Shown: piece after piece, positions 35,901 through 48,493 of the stretch
How positions within the stretch are numbered: the stretch's first letter is position 1
Layout: each line of letters starts with the position of its first letter
Assembly (NCBI GenBank): GCA_008704415.1
Contig: VXIS01000108.1
Span: 62,001-126,000, forward strand
DNA: 64,000 nt
Direction: 5' to 3'
DNA from: Sphaerosporella brunnea
Taxonomy: Eukaryota; Ascomycota; Pezizomycetes; Pezizales; Pyronemataceae
Notes under the pieces: model-generated
Seen by the model: only the letters and a program-made list of their open reading frames with translations
The model's database searches: none
What the model was told of the DNA's origin: nothing
Position numbers and translations under genes: made by a program

Positions 35901-36612
35901 CGGGAAATCGCAGAAATAAATTTGCTTGGGCTGGTCTATGGAGCGTCAGCTGTTCGATTGCATCCCGAGTGTGTTTTTTATAGGTCTTAAAATCCAGCTT
36001 TGCGAGCCATCACCAATGTTACTATTTTTCCATCTTTCTATCCCCCTCACCTCACAAAGTGCAATCCTTTATCGTGGGGCAGGAGTGGGGGGGGATGGGG
36101 GGGGGTATCTTACGGTTCAGTTGGTGCCGATATAGATGTTCGGCCCGTGAGTATGACTTGCCGCAGCCTGGATGGGGACACTCGAACTTTTTGTCCAGCC
36201 CTTTCCGACTCCTTCGCCTTTTCCGGGTCGCCGGCGTATCCGCGTTACTTCCCAACTGTCCATTCCCCGAAGTCTCGCTTCCATCCATAATGTCCCCACC
36301 CGGCCCATCTCGACTCCGCTCTCTGCCCCGTGGTGGTTCCTCCGAGTCGTCCTTGTAGCTGCCACCGCCTCCCTTGGATAAGTTTGCAGGCTCGATGTGC
36401 TGTTGAGCGGTATTGTGTGTTTGCGATTGTTGCATTGTCAGCTGTTGTTGTTGTTGTTGTTGTTGTTGCTGTTGTTGTTGTTGTTGTTGTGATTGTTGCT
36501 GATGTTGGAGCTGCTGTTGGCCGACGGTATGGAGCCCGGCAGCTGATGGTGGTTGCATTCCCGATACTCCGTTCACAGGGCTCGCAATGTGAGACCCATT
36601 GACACCGTGCAT
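32937..36612 (-). CDS. C2H2 zinc-finger plus fungal_trans transcription factor
   Basis: A nuclear regulator of about 1,165 residues from two exons, 36612-36114 and 35935-32937, split by a 178-bp intron (GTAAGA...CATAG). The N-terminus has a long Gln tract (about 32-57, mostly CAA codons). Finger 1 is C145-x4-C150-x12-H163-x3-H167 and finger 2 is C175-x4-C180-x12-H193-x3-H197, with the family linker HQPKQIY between them. The codon for H167, the last zinc ligand of finger 1, is split by the intron. A fungal_trans (PF04082-like) middle-homology region follows, with LYWLHFHPQLPILHRPTF and an internal Lys/Arg-poor helical stretch. Architecture resembles the S. pombe Klf1/Zas1-type factors. Targets are unknown. 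Confidence 0.88.
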
Positions 36613-38590
36613 GTGGGGGAGAGCCTGGCTATTCCCTCACACTTTCCCCAGAGCCCACACACACACACACGCACACGCACACACGCACTTGCACGCAACT
36701 TCCTTTGCCTGCGACTCAGTTGGGGATGCCCGGTGGTGGCGCGCGTAAAAATAATACAAACCGACGACGACGAAATGTTGTGGGCTCCCTTAATCCACTT
36801 TCCCGTTCCTCTGTGTTTGTTTGTTTCTTCTCTATTCCTTCCTCTCTTTTCCCAACAACCCGTGAGCGGGTGCACAACTGCTTGTACGAAACGAAAAAAA
36901 AAAAAAAAAAGAAAAAAAAAATACTTATGTAGCCCCGCGTGACCGCGATGCGCCTAAGTCCTAGTCCCTTTCCAAGTAGTACCAACCGAAGCAGCCAACT
37001 CTCAGATCCCGAACAGTAGTAGTAGCGAGAAGGCCGTTTCCGCGATCCTAACGATGTGATGAGGTTCAGGGATAACTGGCGTTCGTTCAATCGACAGCCG
37101 AGGGCGTCGCCCTTAGACGCGACGGTGGACGGGGCGCACGCGAAGGTAGACGGACCAACGCCGGCACGTCGACGGCGGCGGCGATGCAACGAGGATGATG
37201 GTCCCGGCGGTGGTGGTGATCGCGGTGATCGTGGTGCTGGTGTTGCTGAGGGAGCGCCGGGTGTATCGGAGGGTTAAACAGCTCGGGGTTTTCGCACCGC
37301 AAGCAGGGCCAGCTGTGGTTTCGGAGTGTGGAGGCCACTATGCAAGGATCACTTATTGCAAATTACTCCCAAGCAGCGGGAGAAGCGTTTTCCGGCCGGC
37401 GGGCGGTGAACGGGGGTCGGGCGGTGTTATGGAGCGTGACGAGATGCGGTGAGAGGTATGTTCCTCTGGGATTCGATTGGCAGTGGGCGGTAGGTAGGTA
37501 TAGTAGAATGCGCGGGGATATTATTCTTCGGTGGACTGCCGTTGTGCAGTAGTGTACGGGTCGTGCAAGAGGGGGAGGGTGTTGATGATGGGTTTTTTGG
37601 GGGGGAGGGGGGCGTTGGATGGGCTAGACCTTGCGCTGGTGGTGTTTGCGCTGGCCTGACAATCAAGACGACGATGATGGGGGATTGGGAGGGGTTTCTG
37701 AGTTGCTCACGCTCTTCTTTCTTTTCGGGGGTCACCCAAGCAGACGCTCCACAGCTAGTGCCCTTCGCCTCTTGGATCTCTCCAGGGCAAGGGTCAATCT
37801 GGGGGGGGGGGGGGGCAGTTCGGGTCGGCTTTGAAGGCAGAAGCAAGGTATTATTTTGGGGGGGTGGGAAGGTGCTGCAGTATTGGCTGGTTTATGGCAG
37901 GCACAAAAAGGCCGAACAGCTTCGGTAGTCAGGCCTTGACCACTCTCGGGTCTTGGCTTTGATTATTGTTACCGGGGCTGCGACCCCAAGTGAGTTCGTG
38001 ACTATTGGGGCACGCATTCATTCAAGTGGGAAGAAGAGAGCGTGACTGCGAGCGTGCCTTTCGGGAACGAATTGTATCGTCCCAGAAAAAGCGAAAATCG
38101 AACGGGGACGAAGCACACGTCCAAGGGCTGTGGTATTACGCAACAGTAATGCCGTCTTGGTTCAGCTCGAACCTGGTGAGTGAAAGCGCCTGGCCAACAC
38201 GCGGGACAGAAGCTGCACAGACGAGGCACAGAAGGAGGAAGCAGCACGAGCGAGCCAGATCTGGGTTGGCAAGGCGTTGGCGATGCTCGGCCTGGATAGA
38301 TCGACGGGGCCTGGGCAAAGAAAAGAAGCAGCGTGCTGGCCACCAGCCCTGAGAGCTCACCAGTAAACGAGCATGCAGCACGAACGCGGCTGACCGGTTG
38401 ATTAGGGGAGACGAGCAGACGGCGTGGCGTGTTCGCACCTCATCACTCAAGAGGTATGTATGCAGCGACAAATCTGCTGATCAACTCTCTGACGTTCTGG
38501 CGATGGCCATAGCCAGCCCCCCGCCCCCAGTTGGAGTGTAAAATTTGTGGTGACAAATCCCGAATCGCCTGCGTGTGAGGACTGAATACA

Positions 38591-38621
<31 letters not shown>

Positions 38622-41600
38622 CTAATAAAAAAAAAAAGGCGTGAAAATTTCTTTTGCTGTGCAGGACAGGTGAGATGACGGAGGGCTAGATGTTGACGCG
38701 CAGATGGAGTTTGAGGTTTGGCTTGCAGGGAGCGCTGCACTGGCTCGTGTGGGGTAACAAGCATCCAACCACAAAGCTCTTTTGCCCCCTGGTCCTGTTC
38801 CCTTTTGAACAACGCTGCACAACACTCTGCTGCTGTTGCTCTGCTTCGTCATTCCGTGTTGGTTAAGCCTTACGAATCAAGGCTTCGTGCGGCGATATCA
38901 AAGCTGAGACCTCCGAGCCCTGCACCCAGAGTAACGGCGACTACGGCGGCCGGCGGGCAGGTGGGCAGGCGGAATATCGCTCAAGCATCTCCCTACAGTC
39001 GCAGAAGGCCAACAGATCGGCATCGAACAGTGTTCCGGATCCGCTGCAAAAAGCCAGGTTTTGCCTCATTGCTAAGACCTGGCCCCCGCCTTCATAAGGC
39101 GATCACATATTAGTGTGCTGGGTAGATGGCGGGGTACAGAAAGTTTGATGACCGGACTGCGATTTCCAGACCGGTAAGGTCAACTTCCGTCCAAAAGAAA
39201 CACCAGCATGCATCCAGAACACAGCCTTGGATCAAGCCGCGCTCAACGGCAAAAGTCTATCCAGCATCCAAACGCAGGGGGAGAAAAACGAACAAGAAAC
39301 GAGCGCGCGGCATCCCCGCGCGCGCGCCGTTAGTTTACGTAGCTCAATTCCTTCCATAAAATTCTCAGCCTTCCCAACGTAACTTTCCAGCTACATTGCT
39401 TTACATAAGGAGAGACTTCCTTCGACTCCACTTTCCCCATTGTGTTACCAGCTTTTTTGTTCGACCTGCCCCGTATTTTTCCTTTTGGTAAAACTGCGAA
39501 TCCATGGATATGTTTATGTAAGTGCTTGGACGTTCACAGCGTTTGCTGCACCAGTTATCCCTCATGCTAACTGGCAGGTGTAATGTGCTGACTCTATGGA
39601 GTATCCAACAGCCGACTGCAAAAGCACGACACGTCGTTCATACATGCGGGGCGTCCCTCCCGTGCAGCTTTCACCGAGACCTCAGGGCCCAGCCATGCTC
39701 AGCTGCAAAGAAAGGACGGCAAGTCGGCCGTCGAAGAGCCGAAACATACTCTCCACCTTGATATACCAAAAAGCAAGCATCGTCATGAGGGTAGGAGAAT
39801 CCGTCGCATTCGAGGAGCAATTTCCTTCCTCTGGGTTTCAACAGCAGATGATGAAGTTGGCCTGGCACCTGTCAAACGCATAATATCACATTAGCTGACC
39901 CCGGATCCCCATAATGACAAGGGGCGGGCTATCCGTTTTTCGATACAGCCCCGTTTCTCGATGAGAGGGAACGGCAGGTGCAGCAGCGCATAAAGATCAT
40001 CCGCTGGGCGGAAATCGTTGTAACATTGGACGAATGCTGTTTCTTTTTCTTAGGCCCATTGCACCACTGTACATTTCAAAATTTTCATCCATTGTGAAGT
40101 ATTGATCGAGCACTACCATCACGAAAAGAATTTTTATACCTAGAACTTGGTTTGAAACACTTCGAAGATGCACGTTTCCGAGAATGAGCTCATCGCGCAG
40201 ATTAGAAGGAGTAGCTCGCATCTTTGAAAAAGAGATATTGACGCAAGATCAGGCCAAAAGACAACGACACAAGAAGCAAGTACGTACGGCCGCCGTTGAC
40301 AAAAAAAAAACCGAGCGCCTCCAGATGACACATGCAGCCACCAGAGCGCAGGAGCTTTGTATGTAAGACTTCTACAGTATGCACGGCAACAGCACCGTGT
40401 TGTGGAGTGCACAGAAATGGTTCGTCGAGGGCGCACCACAAATCTTCAACTCTCTGGCGTTGCATCATGACCCCAGCAGCCTCACCTCGTACAACAGCGA
40501 TCCCGCGGGGAAATGGAGGCGCGGCGCAAAATTTTCATACATAATGCGGGGAAGAGCTTGCAAGTTGAACCAACAGGAGTGAACGTTCTCCAGGGGCGCC
40601 GGCTTGGTAACTAGGAGCCTCACTGTGAGTGGTGATGTTTTAGGAAGCATGAAGGCTTTCTTCGAAAGCTGCCTAGGAACGCAAATTTGTGCAACCTCGG
40701 CGACTCACGGAACGATCCAGCCTTGATTCGGAATGCCTTGTTGTGGCTCAACAAAGCACATGACACTCCGAGAAATTCGCGCAGGAGGTTCTTTGAGCCG
40801 CTGTCATATATAGTACCAGTTTGTTGAGGGGCTACGGAAGTACTTTTGGTAAAAAGGCCGCTCTTGTAGGAATACGTAGGTACTCACATTTGGCCTCAAC
40901 CTAAGACCCAAGTCCCTTTTGATCTGTTTCAAGCAGGCCAAATGGAAATAGCATTATTAGGCTCGGCATAGTTGCAGTTAAAGTTTGTATTTGGAATATT
41001 TCTTCATTCGAAAACTGCAGCCACAATTGGCCCCGGAATGCTGTTCTCCGTTTTTGATGCTCATGTTTTATCTTTACACTGTCGCCATCCGAAGAAACGG
41101 ATATTGTTACGGCAGCATCAAGTGCGGCTACTAGCCGCCACTCATGTCACTTTTGGGCCCGTGCTTGCGTTGATCGCTTCACGGCAGCCCAAGATCACGG
41201 AAGTGGGTGGGTACGTACCGTAACAGTTATTGGCATCTGTGATTCGCGGAGCACCACTCTAGAATACCCTGGGTATACAACGTCAATAACCGATCATCGC
41301 TTGTAAACCAGTCAACTGCGGCTGGAACGAGCTCGGCTCTCGAACCCGGTCAACACATGACTACCCTGACAGTCATTAACTGCCACAGAGGGACATCTGT
41401 ATCGGGGTATGGCCGGCGGAGGGACCAAGTCAACGTTCACAATGCCATTTTCAGCGCCTCCGAGGAAAAGCCACCACTGTCAACTACATCCTTGAAAGGA
41501 GAAAGCCAGTCCAGACACGCGGCCGTGGCTAGCGGACTGAACATGGGCGTGTGACCTGGTATCGGATCAGAGATCTTGCTCGGGGAAGCTCAAACAGTGA

Positions 41601-44387
41601 GAAGCCCCAATCATCAAGTTCAAGCAGGCAGGGCTTCAAGCGGTAATCAAAACCCTAACCACCTCTCCATAGGTAGGTAATCTACATAAGCGAACGGACA
41701 TCCGTCCAAATCCGTCTGGTCAGTGCGTAGCGACAGGCTCATCGCTAATGATCTTGCTCATGCAGCACGGGCCTACCGTGCCCCGCGGGAAAAATGTAAC
41801 TCCAGGCTGGTCCTAGCGAGATGGCCCCCCCTCCCCCAACAATAATATTATTACGTTCGAGCCCCTGGAAACGAGAGGCTTTGAAGTTAGATTTTTCCCT
41901 AAAGATCCAGTATCCGCCCGCAACGCTGGAAAAGGCGGAATTGGACTTTATGTTGCGCCGAAAGTACGCTGCCCGGAGACGACAGACCGCGGAGAAAGGT
42001 CGAGTATCTTGAAGAGGCTCACGGCTCCATAATGAAGTTCCCACAATTCTGGACACCGTATAATGTTCTGCACCATGTCCGAGAGATGAACATGGTAACT
42101 CGGCACATGGTATCTACCAGAGAGCTAATCCGAGGAAATGCAACTCTGCGATGAAGCCTCGCCGTATGGATTTGAGGCAGCCGGCGATCTGGCATTCACG
42201 GCGAGGTTAACTCTTGTAACCGGAGGAATGTCTGTACACGTATTGTTGCCGACACACATGCTTGTTATCGATATCTCAAGGCACTGATCTCGGCAGCCAA
42301 GCACAAAACGGTACTAGGTTGTCAAATATGACTAGCATTGTTGATCTCGTAGTTGGTGATGGCGGTGATGTTGAAGAGGTGAACTGTGAACATGCACCAT
42401 GACGTAACTTCCAGCTTTGCCATAAATCTAATCTAATCGGATTGAATCTCCCCAAACTGCGTGCCCCCACGCCCCCCACAATGCACGTGTCTGAGATACC
42501 TACTGTTTATCTATTTAACATTGAGATTTCAAAAACGCCTGCACCGAACGGCTCGGGTAACTTCAAATACCACCACCTATATCTAGGCGCTTTATGGAAA
42601 ATAAAGGGGTTTCGTTGTACTGCTTGTACTCAGAACACTCCGCAGAAAAGTTCACCTGGTTCATTCAAACTCAATGAAAGTTGATCGGAATTTCGGGCAG
42701 TAGAAGTGCGGAATAGAGAAAATTTAGCCCCATAGGCAATAACATCTTCGGAACGTGCAGGATCCGTTGGGAGTGAGCAACCTTGAGTTGAAACGATACT
42801 GTAGATACGCCTCGAGTTCTGCCATCAATGTTAAGTATTAAGCGCGCTCAAGCGCTTCTCACAGTCTCAGGAACTTTCCGAGTAGTATCCACAATTGGTG
42901 GAGACTTGGACACGTGCATTGGTGGTGTTGGCGCACGTGGGCTGTGATGATGGAGCTTCGATTCCTTCGAAGTTGTGCCATGTGGAACCGCCAAACAAAA
43001 GGGGCTGACGGCCTGATTCCACCAGAATTATAGCCGCCGCCGCTAATCTATTTGACCTTTACCCCGCTTTTCCATATCTAGGAACGCCTGCGGTGTACCG
43101 TGCGATCCCTCCGCCATCAGTTCGCCGGGAAAAAAAGCGTTGGCATCCTCGGCGACTCGGATGCTCGCCGCTAGGGTTTCGTCTCGTCTTTAACCACTTT
43201 TGACGTCAACGTCAAGTTTGAGGGACTTATCGCCGTCGAGATATCCTGCAGCCTTGCTATGTATTTGCCGCACTTTCTTCAACCAACGGCGAAGTTCCGC
43301 CTTGCCGCGTTATGCTTGATGATGGTTTATTGCCGCATATTTCAACTCCGAGCATCGGCATTTTCTCCTCCAGAGAACGCAACCCGGTGCTGTGCACCGA
43401 AATACGCAGTCCCCATGCGTCAGGTTAGGCGTTACAGAGCTGCGTATTCACTGGCATCTGGGTATCTTGGGAATTGGTGCAACTCACCGCATTCGCTCGA
43501 AGCCTCAAAGGGAGTCAGCTGCATACATGGCCGAAAAGACCCAAGTAACTTCGTACTTACGCGATTTAGGAGGCGCAAAAAATTTTCAAGTTACATACAG
43601 ATTGGGGAGATCTGAGGCTGGGTACCTACATCATCAATTGTGGAGGTTCATCGATTAAGGAGTGTCTTGCGTTTGGGAAATAGTGGGGTGACCTCTCCTG
43701 GTGGGCGCACTCTCCTGCTGGCTGAGACATGCATATGAGCCTGCCAGAAAGACATATGTACTCGTACAACTCGAGACTAAGGAGTACCTACATACCTTGT
43801 CTATCCAGGAACCGCGCGTTGATAAATAAGAAATGTATGTTGGTAGCGAGCTGTAAAGAGGACCGAAAGCCGATGTATGTGGGATTGAGTTTCAGCTGGA
43901 ACATAGCGCAGGTAAGGCCGTGAAACACAAGTGGCTTTTCCAACTCAACACAACTAGGTACCCACTGGCATGGGCCTGGCAACCAGCCATATCAGATGTT
44001 GGAGAACGATGCTCCATAGATACGTACTGGTCAATATCTAGACATGACTATCTATCTACGCACGCACATAACTCTACTAGTTGATGGTTTACGCTGTGAG
44101 CCCTGTACCAAAAGAGCTTGGAGATCGACCCTTCGCGCCCGCCTTCTGCCGCAACAAGATGCACCATTACCCTTGCCCCAGAATGCATGAGCCATGCATG
44201 ATATCTGATTGATTCGTTTTTCTACAACCAACTGTGGATTTCAACCTCTCGGAAGTCTCCGGCCTGTGGAGCTCTGTGATTTGCAGGTATCTAGCGACTC
44301 TGCGAGTATCTTTCCACGTCGACTTGGAGTAAGCACTTAACTGCGAAACACATGGAGCACCGATAAACTGCCGAGGCGGGCTAGCTA

Positions 44388-44688
44388 TGGTTGGGGACAC
44401 CTAGAGACGGTGGTCGCAACATTCATTTTGCTTAGTAACACATACAAAATACCCTTGCATCGGTCGAGTGATGAGCATGAATCTTCCTATTTTGACCACT
44501 TAGCGACATTGTTCCCCCCAGAAGCCGGTAATTTATCTCCACAACCAGGAGGAGACTGTTGATCGATAGAGCGAGCGATAATTAGTCGAATTACACCGTT
44601 CTTTTAAAAAATAACTTTTTTGTGGGTGTGGTAAATTCGTCCAAAGTCAGCGTACCCAAACCCCTCCGGGTTTAGGTGTCCCCAACCA
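44388..44688. mobile_element. 301-bp miniature inverted-repeat element with TA flanks
   Basis: Perfect 16-bp terminal inverted repeats (TGGTTGGGGACACCTA at 44388-44403, reverse complement at 44673-44688) flank 301 bp with no coding capacity. TA dinucleotides lie immediately outside at 44386-44387 and 44689-44690, as in Tc1/mariner-type insertions. The next 10 bp of each arm are also partly matched. The ends differ from those of the element at 14243-14481, so this is a second family. Confidence 0.72.
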
Positions 44689-45107
44689 TATCGGAAAGAG
44701 ATCCGTGGGTTTTGCGCCGGGACCCGTGGACTCGAAAGAGTGGTCATGGGAAACGAGAAGAAGAAAACTCGATAAACCGGCCACTTGATTCGCTGAGATG
44801 GATTACCGGTACCCTGGTTCAGTACTCCTGAGTTTTTGTTTTCCTTAACGGATGGGTTTCACACAACTTGGAATGTTGGCCACTCCGCTTTCGAACGGAC
44901 GGAAGGCATTATCTTCCAGAGAGCCTGCATCAAACCAGCAAGTTCAGCGTGGCCAGAGTGATGAGAAATCGACGGCCTTCGTTTCCTCATCGCAATCTTT
45001 GGCTGGGGGCTGCACTGGGGGAGATCGTGGAGATCGAAACAAAAAGCAAAGATCGTATCGTCAGGTGGTTGGTGGACAATACGACAGTGACTAACAGCAA
45101 GGCCTCC

Positions 45108-45210
45108 ACGTCCATAAACGGTGGTATCTGCGGCTTCATTCAAACTTCGCTTGCTCTCCTACTGGCTGAAAAAGGTCATGTTATCCTTTTCGACGAGACG
45201 AGAAGTATAA
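45108..45210 (+). pseudogene. Possible relic of an NAD-dependent epimerase
   Basis: One plus-strand frame encodes GGICGFIQTSLALLLAEKGH followed by VILFDETRS. This resembles the Rossmann start of UDP-glucose 4-epimerases (GGxGFIGSxTxLALLExGH, then a hydrophobic strand ending in D). The second glycine context is disrupted and no downstream catalytic YxxxK segment was found, so at best it is a decayed fragment. Chance similarity is possible. Confidence 0.15.
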
Positions 45211-47490
45211 ATACACTGCAGCACAATTACTCGAGAAAACCTGAACCTACTCGCCAGTGCTATCCCCAAAGGCGCAGCTTTACAGAAGAGGACTACGGCC
45301 GTGCCCTTCATCGTCGATGACTCCGGAATTCCAGGCAAATGATCGATGTTGGTGGCGTAAGCCCACTTAACCCAGCCAACAAGTTCTCAAGATCTTCAAC
45401 GTCAAAAAGAAGACGCCTTGGTTGCTATCTATAGGCTTCCTCGACATAGAAGTAGCATCCTGGGGTAATTGGCTAGTGCATCTGTCAAGATCCTTTGTAG
45501 GCCAATAGATACCAGCTGAATTTGTGCGCCGGAAGTGGTTTTTCGACCCAGGGTCTGCACAGACCCCCCATTTTACACAGCCATCATTCGCCTCGGTAAT
45601 GGGGGGCCAGATCTGTCCCACGTTAGACGACCTCTAGCTAAGCAATGCGTTCATTCACAAGAGGTTCCCCCTTCAACTTGTGTGGACAAAAAATCACGGC
45701 TTTCCTGATGTGGATGCACGGCATGATCATGGGAGTTGCGACGAAACAGCAGCATCCCACAGCTTTTACCAGGGTCCTAGATCGTGGAGCGTTTTGTCAA
45801 ACCTTCTCGTTCCTCAGGGAGGTGCAGTAGCAGAAAACCGGCGCCACAGCGGTGATACCTACCTATCTCACGGACCATCCAAACCGTGCCGACGTCTCGG
45901 TGCTGGCCCCTGCCTTCGGTCTTCTCCAAAGAGGTCACTGCGGACGTCGATAACACGGCACGGCTGCAGCGGCTCGGTTTTCTACAGGTGGGATGGATGG
46001 CATGGACTAAAAGGGAACTCCAGCAGGCAATGCAGATGATACATCTGCAGTAACCGTGTTTGTAACAGATACGAGGTACCAAGCACTTTGTCATCGAAGG
46101 GTGATGCTCCGTGACCGTGAGACTGCCAAAAATTTTCACACTGCAGGTCAAAAACCCTAAGCAGGAGTACCAATTCAAAATGATGATCGACATAACGTTA
46201 TAACCATAGTTTTGAAAAATTTGACAATATGCAGAGTCAAAATTTGCAAAGTACGCAGGAGAGATGGAATTCCGGCCGCCGGGGCACCTGAGAGTAGAGT
46301 ATTTTGTTTTGTTTGAATCATAATGTGTTCGGCCGCTTGTGGCCATGACATACAGGATACATGCAGACTGCCCTTAAGGGTGTGTCTTTTTAAAGGAAAG
46401 AAGACGCAAGGAAATTCGTAGTTGACATAGAATAGCTCAAAATAATTCAAGAAAAGATTGTCTCTGCATTCTTGGCTTCTCAGGCCAGGTCCCAACCTTC
46501 GTGTTTGCTAGGAAATCCAGCACGGCCTGGGTACATCGGTCGTCTGCTAGCAGGACCTTGATGGGGGTGGGGACCTTCGTTCTCCCACTCCCATGAGTAG
46601 ATACCTATTCTGGTTTTCTCGTTGTTCATCCCTTGTTAACCTCGCTTGGACTTCACGCAGGGCGGAGGACTGCTTGGGAATCTTGGGGGTTTCGGATTAC
46701 ACAGACAGCTTCGCTGATGCCAGGATAGGAGAAAATCTTTGCTGGCTTGCAGGACAACATGCGTCCAGGGGGCTGGCCCGTTTGAATCTTCTTTGAAACA
46801 TGACATGGTCAACAGTTATGCCTATTTTGACAATTAAGGCGTTGCTTGAAGATGTCAAATTGAGTTTCCGCGGAGAGGATGGGCCGGCAGGCGTCGTTCC
46901 TCGTAAAACTGAAAGCGATAAAGGTACGAGTACGTAAGAGCTGACCATACTCGGCGGGCCAAGTGTAACGAAGTTCATGAAATACCGGAGTGATGGCGGC
47001 CATGAGGACTTTGATCGCCAAAGAACGGAGAGGGTGCCTTTTCTGCTGGCCGGTGCTGGTGAGGAACTTTGATTCGCGGGCCGCATTGGCCTGTTCCATG
47101 CGGATCTCAATACAACGTTATTGCCATTTACAAGTTCTTCTAAGACTTCTGGAGCTGATGTTTGCATATCTTGCCCAGCGGCATCACCTTCAAGCAATCT
47201 CAAGGTTCGCTGAAGATACTCTATGTGGGTGACGTAGGATGGCTTTCAAGCTGTCCATCGCCAATTGCTCCCCACTAGAAAGGTGGAAAGGTGGAACTAC
47301 TTTGATGCTCTAACAGAGGTAAAGAAATTATATTTGGGAGTCGTATCATATTAGTATTTGCCTTTCTAGGGCGAGGTCGACGGTAGTCGGCCATGTTGGT
47401 AGCCTGTCAGTCAGCTACCGGGGAGCCACAGGTGGCGTACGCCAACTCGCTTGGCAAAAAGTGGCCGCCTACGTATACAAACTACCATAT

Positions 47491-47660
47491 TGGAAGCCTT
47501 CCCGCGGCCCAATAGAACAATTACCTATCTTTGAACGTTTTAGCGTTCTATCGTTGCCAAATAGGCGGTTGCTATACCTAGCGGGAGTTCCCACCCGTTG
47601 GATCTACACGGGTGTTAACGTTGCTTACAGAACATCGGCCGCTATAGCCCCATTGTCACT
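47491..47660. mobile_element. Diverged second copy of the 14243-14481 element family
   Basis: Ordered blocks shared with 14243-14481: CTTCCCG, AGAACAATTACCT, GTTCTATCG, CCAAATAG, TTGCTATA, TTGGATCTA, AGAACATCG and CGGCCGCTATAG. This copy is shorter by internal deletions and its terminal repeats are eroded, so it is an older insertion. It has no coding capacity. Confidence 0.6.
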
Positions 47661-48174
47661 GAATCTCACTCGATGAGACTTCGGTGACGTTTATAAAATA
47701 TGAGGTACATCACACTCCTTTTCTAAGCCTAGGAAACAGTTTAGTTCATTGAAGGAGTGGACAGCACTTAGTATCTCCCAGTCGGAACTGTTGGACATTC
47801 CCTTATGGCTAAAAACGTTGATCGTTATCGTCGTGACCGGTCGACTCGACGAATTGCCATCATATGTATCGTTTGTGTTGAGAATTTGTTAGCCATCACT
47901 TGTATTCGAAGGCAGCTTCACGTGAATGGCTTTCTTGCTGCCACGTATCTTTCTGATCAAATTTTCCGTCGTGTGCGAATTCGAAATCCGGTTCACGGCA
48001 TCGCCATAAGGAATGTGTCAAATTGATATGTGTGCGATTTGAGAGGCCTGATGGCCAGGGCAATGCAATGTAACATATACTGCTTCATTCTGCGCATTCA
48101 AATGGAATAAATAAACCGAATAGAAAGCACGGCCGAGTTAATTACGGCCGTCGAACGCAGCCGGGTGATATCTT

Positions 48175-48375
48175 ATGGTGCGGGACATCCGTTCCACTTT
48201 GTTTGAGCCGGCCGGCATGACAAATCGGAGGCAACCATCCATCCTGCGTCACCACTCACACAGCAACTCGAGCTTTTCTTCACCACCAGGCTCATCCACC
48301 CCAGTATCGTCGCCATCATCGCGAGGAGCTCCCGAGACCCCCGCCATTTCTGTACAATATCCCCCGCTTATTTAA
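48175..48375 (+). other. Possible upstream ORF in the Lon leader
   Basis: A 66-codon frame ends 118 bp before the Lon start. Its peptide is Ser/Pro-rich (SSFSSPPGSSTPVSSPSSRG), of a composition often seen in real coding sequence, but it has no domain. If the transcript starts upstream it could act as a uORF; otherwise it is a chance frame. Confidence 0.25.
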
Positions 48376-48493
48376 TTGATCCAATCGAAGCTTCCCCGCT
48401 TTCACTGTTTCATCTCTCACTTTTCTCCACCTCCGTCCGTTGCGGCGCACAACACTCCGCGCAAAAGAGAGCAGCATCACCACTTTCATCGAC

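Larger units (their letters stand above)
36613..48493. other. 11.9 kb gene-poor region
   Basis: I could not support any intact protein gene, tRNA or rRNA here. 36613-37330 is probably promoter and leader of the C2H2 factor: it has CA repeats at 36658-36687, an A-tract at 36894-36920 and G/C-rich DNA. 37.4-37.9 kb has several G-runs. 38594-38621 is a 28-A tract. 38.7-44.3 kb consists of short frames on both strands with no domain. Two small inverted-repeat elements (44388-44688 and 47491-47660) and one possible gene relic (about 45108-45210) lie in the right half. The pattern resembles a relic-rich intergenic island. Confidence 0.5.

Noticed and set aside
46697..47203. 168-codon minus-strand frame
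   Set aside because: No recognisable domain, no intron or leader signals, and Ser/Pro-rich composition. Probably a chance frame.
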